Source of the DNA: Nocardioides luteus
Lineage (GTDB): Bacteria; Actinomycetota; Actinomycetes; Propionibacteriales; Nocardioidaceae
Length of the DNA: 64,000 nucleotides
Direction of reading: 5' to 3'
Assembly: GCF_014648595.1 (NCBI RefSeq)
Contig: NZ_BMRK01000004.1
Span: 205,717 to 269,716, forward strand
The position numbers and the translations under genes were made by a program. Shown one piece after another: positions 62,423-64,000 of this stretch (position 1 is the first letter of the stretch; every line of letters begins with the position of its first letter). The notes below the pieces were generated by a model. That model was not told the origin of the DNA and made no database searches. It worked only from the letters and a program-made list of their open reading frames with translations.

Positions 62423-63679
62423 TCACTCGTCAGCCGGGAGCGTACGCCGCTGCCACCAGGTCATGGTAAGTCCGGCGAGGAGGCCGGCGAGGCCGAAGAA
62501 GGCGATGGCGTTGACGAGCACCTGGCCGGCGTACGGGCCGATGGCGGCCATCCGGCCGGGTCCGACGGCGCCGCCGGCGATGCCGGAGAGGACGGAGACG
62601 AGGAGGCCGGCGACGACGCCGGCGCTGACGCCGCGGAGCGCGCCCTCCGACCAGCGCAGAGACGGTCGGACGCGGCTGACTCGGCAGACTGCCCAGAAGG
62701 CGGTCAGCGGGCCGAGGGCCATCACCGCAGCGACCCAGGCGGGCGGGGCGCCGTTGTCGGGCAGGGCGGCGAGCATCGGGAACATCGGCAGCGGGCCGAG
62801 GGTGACCGCGGTCGGGGTGACGGTGGTGCCGACGCCGACGGAGAAGCCCGGGCCCAGGGCGTACGCACTGGAGAAGAGGACCGCGTTGGGCAGCACGAGG
62901 ACGGCGAGCAGGGAGTAGAGGATGATCCCGCCGACGTCGAGGTGGAGCTGGGAGACGACGTTGATCGAGGTGGTGAAGTCGGCGAAGAGGGCCGCGAAGA
63001 AGACCAGGGTGCTGACCGCGAACCACCACAGCAGGATCGACCGGACCATCACCAGCACGTCCACCGCGGCGCGCGGCAGCAGGGTGATCCACAGCGCGGC
63101 GCGGCCGGAGCCGACCGCGATCGCGGGGAGGGCCACGACCACGCACAGGCCGACCGACCAGGTGAGGACGCCGGCGACGCTCGGCGCTGTGGCGGGGGTG
63201 CCGGCGAAGACCACGGTCGCCAGCGCGGTGCCGGCGTAGCCGAACGTGAACAGACCGGCGACGACCGGGACGGTCAGGTCGCGCTCACCGTCGGCCAGGG
63301 CGTTGGCGTCCGGGCCGTGCAGCGAGACCGAGTCGCCGACCCGGACGGCGACCTGCCACATCGTCCAGGCGAGGACGAGGGTGAGACCGAGCGGGACGAC
63401 GGTGATCGCGACGCCGGAGACGAGGACGCCCGAGCCGTGGCCGAGCAGCCACCCGAGCGCGGCGACTCGCAGGGCGTCCGACGGCTCTCCGTGGGCTCCC
63501 ATGTCGGTGATGAACCAGCCCACGATGCCGATCGCCAGACACACCAGCAGCGTGCTCGCGGCGGCGCCGATCCCGCCCAGCAGGGCCACCGCCACCAGCG
63601 GACGGCGGTGGCGGAGGTCGTGGAGATCCTCCGCGGAGAGCCCACGGTCCGGGGTGCGAGGAGGCAGCAATGACGACAT
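62423..63679 (-). CDS. DUF6350 family membrane protein
   Basis: 418 residues with about eleven predicted membrane helices (from ALLGGIGAAASTLLVCLAIG to the C-terminal VNAIAFFGLAGLLAGLTMTWW). The family normally sits beside purN in actinobacteria (compare M. tuberculosis Rv0955-Rv0956), so the RHS/barstar pair splits a conserved neighbourhood. ATG 63679 is chosen; GTG 63685 two codons upstream is also possible. Function unknown. Confidence 0.85.
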   Translation of the reverse strand: MSSLLPPRTPDRGLSAEDLHDLRHRRPLVAVALLGGIGAAASTLLVCLAIGIVGWFITDMGAHGEPSDALRVAALGWLLGHGSGVLVSGVAITVVPLGLTLVLAWTMWQVAVRVGDSVSLHGPDANALADGERDLTVPVVAGLFTFGYAGTALATVVFAGTPATAPSVAGVLTWSVGLCVVVALPAIAVGSGRAALWITLLPRAAVDVLVMVRSILLWWFAVSTLVFFAALFADFTTSINVVSQLHLDVGGIILYSLLAVLVLPNAVLFSSAYALGPGFSVGVGTTVTPTAVTLGPLPMFPMLAALPDNGAPPAWVAAVMALGPLTAFWAVCRVSRVRPSLRWSEGALRGVSAGVVAGLLVSVLSGIAGGAVGPGRMAAIGPYAGQVLVNAIAFFGLAGLLAGLTMTWWQRRTLPADE

Positions 63680-63829
63680 CGCCACTCATCCTCCCAATCC
63701 GCGACGCCCCGATCTCGGCGACGCGCCGCCACGGGCGACCCCCGGGTCGGTCACAGTCGTTGATACCCGCCTGTGCATCTGCGGGTATTGCCGTTCATTC
63801 GACCGAATCACTTACAGTTGACCGCTGAC

Positions 63830-64000
63830 ATGGGCATGACCACGGCAGACCACGAGACCTTCGAGGCGTTCTATCAGGACGTCCGTGGACGCCTCCTTCT
63901 CCAAACCTGGTCGCTGACCGGTGATCTGGAGGCCGCCAAGAGCGCCGTACGAGGCGCGCTGGTCATCACCTGGCACCACTGGCGCAAGGTGAAGCCGATG
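63830..64000 (+). CDS. Partial ECF sigma-factor-like protein (N-terminus)
   Basis: Reads MGMTTADHETFEAFYQDVRG and continues RLLLQTWSLTGDLEAAKS to the window end. FEAFYQDVRGRLL...TGDLEAAKSAVRGALV...WHHW resembles region 2 of ECF sigma factors but is diverged. Only 57 codons are visible; ATG 63836 is an alternative start. Upstream 63680-63829 is a divergent promoter region with nothing else recognised. Confidence 0.55.
   Translation, partial: MGMTTADHETFEAFYQDVRGRLLLQTWSLTGDLEAAKSAVRGALVITWHHWRKVKPM

Overview
This window is high-GC actinobacterial DNA that looks like a Nocardioides-type (Nocardioidaceae) chromosome. Evidence for this: GC-rich third codon positions, many GTG starts, an F420-dependent enzyme, a DinB/DUF664 protein of the type found in mycothiol producers, a monomeric isocitrate dehydrogenase, and a gene order that from memory parallels the M. 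tuberculosis Rv3303c-Rv3356c block (LpdA, PNP, PmmB, Add, DeoA, Cdd, Sdh, YihY-TrpS, Icd, DUF3017-FolD). The species is an inference.

Layout. 1-8.5 kb: a partial quinone reductase gene, a DinB/TetR divergent pair, an FtsX-type ABC exporter operon ending in its own TetR gene, a divergent SDR / Baeyer-Villiger monooxygenase pair, and dihydrolipoyl dehydrogenase. 8.5-25 kb: a nucleoside uptake and salvage region. It holds PNP, a phosphohexomutase, DeoC, a uridine kinase, Add, DeoA, Cdd, and a BMP-family nucleoside ABC importer (lipoprotein, ATPase, two permeases), with a MaoC hydratase, an S66 peptidase and an M20 amidohydrolase among them. 25-31.4 kb: methylmalonyl-CoA mutase (both subunits), its chaperone MeaB and an F420-dependent oxidoreductase. 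31.4-35.5 kb: small membrane proteins and two tandem secreted sulfatases. 35.7-40.2 kb: a three-gene succinate dehydrogenase operon, then ohr/ohrR. 40.2-49.1 kb: a repeat-bracketed DUF559-like nuclease gene, YihY, a 2H phosphoesterase, TrpS, a phosphatase-synthase fusion for glucosylglycerol, a frameshifted MFS gene and an HTH/Clp-N pair. 49.2-57.1 kb: a fused two-half ABC exporter, isocitrate dehydrogenase, an aquaporin with a long tail, and DUF3017. 57.1-63.7 kb: folD, purH and purN with a ZTP riboswitch before purH, then a DUF6350 membrane protein, with an RHS-barnase toxin fragment and its barstar immunity gene inserted between purN and DUF6350. An ECF-sigma-like gene runs off the right end.

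Most unusual non-coding content: (i) four palindromes spaced exactly 62 bp apart inside a nested inverted repeat (16225-16641); (ii) a family of four ~59-bp hairpins at gene 3' ends, with compensatory changes in their stems; (iii) the purH ZTP riboswitch with a hairpin over the ribosome-binding site; (iv) several strong operator-like palindromes upstream of regulator-linked operons. The most interesting protein-level items are the truncated RHS-barnase/barstar module, the HAD-GT20 fusion, and the ABC exporter with one canonical and one degenerate ATP site.
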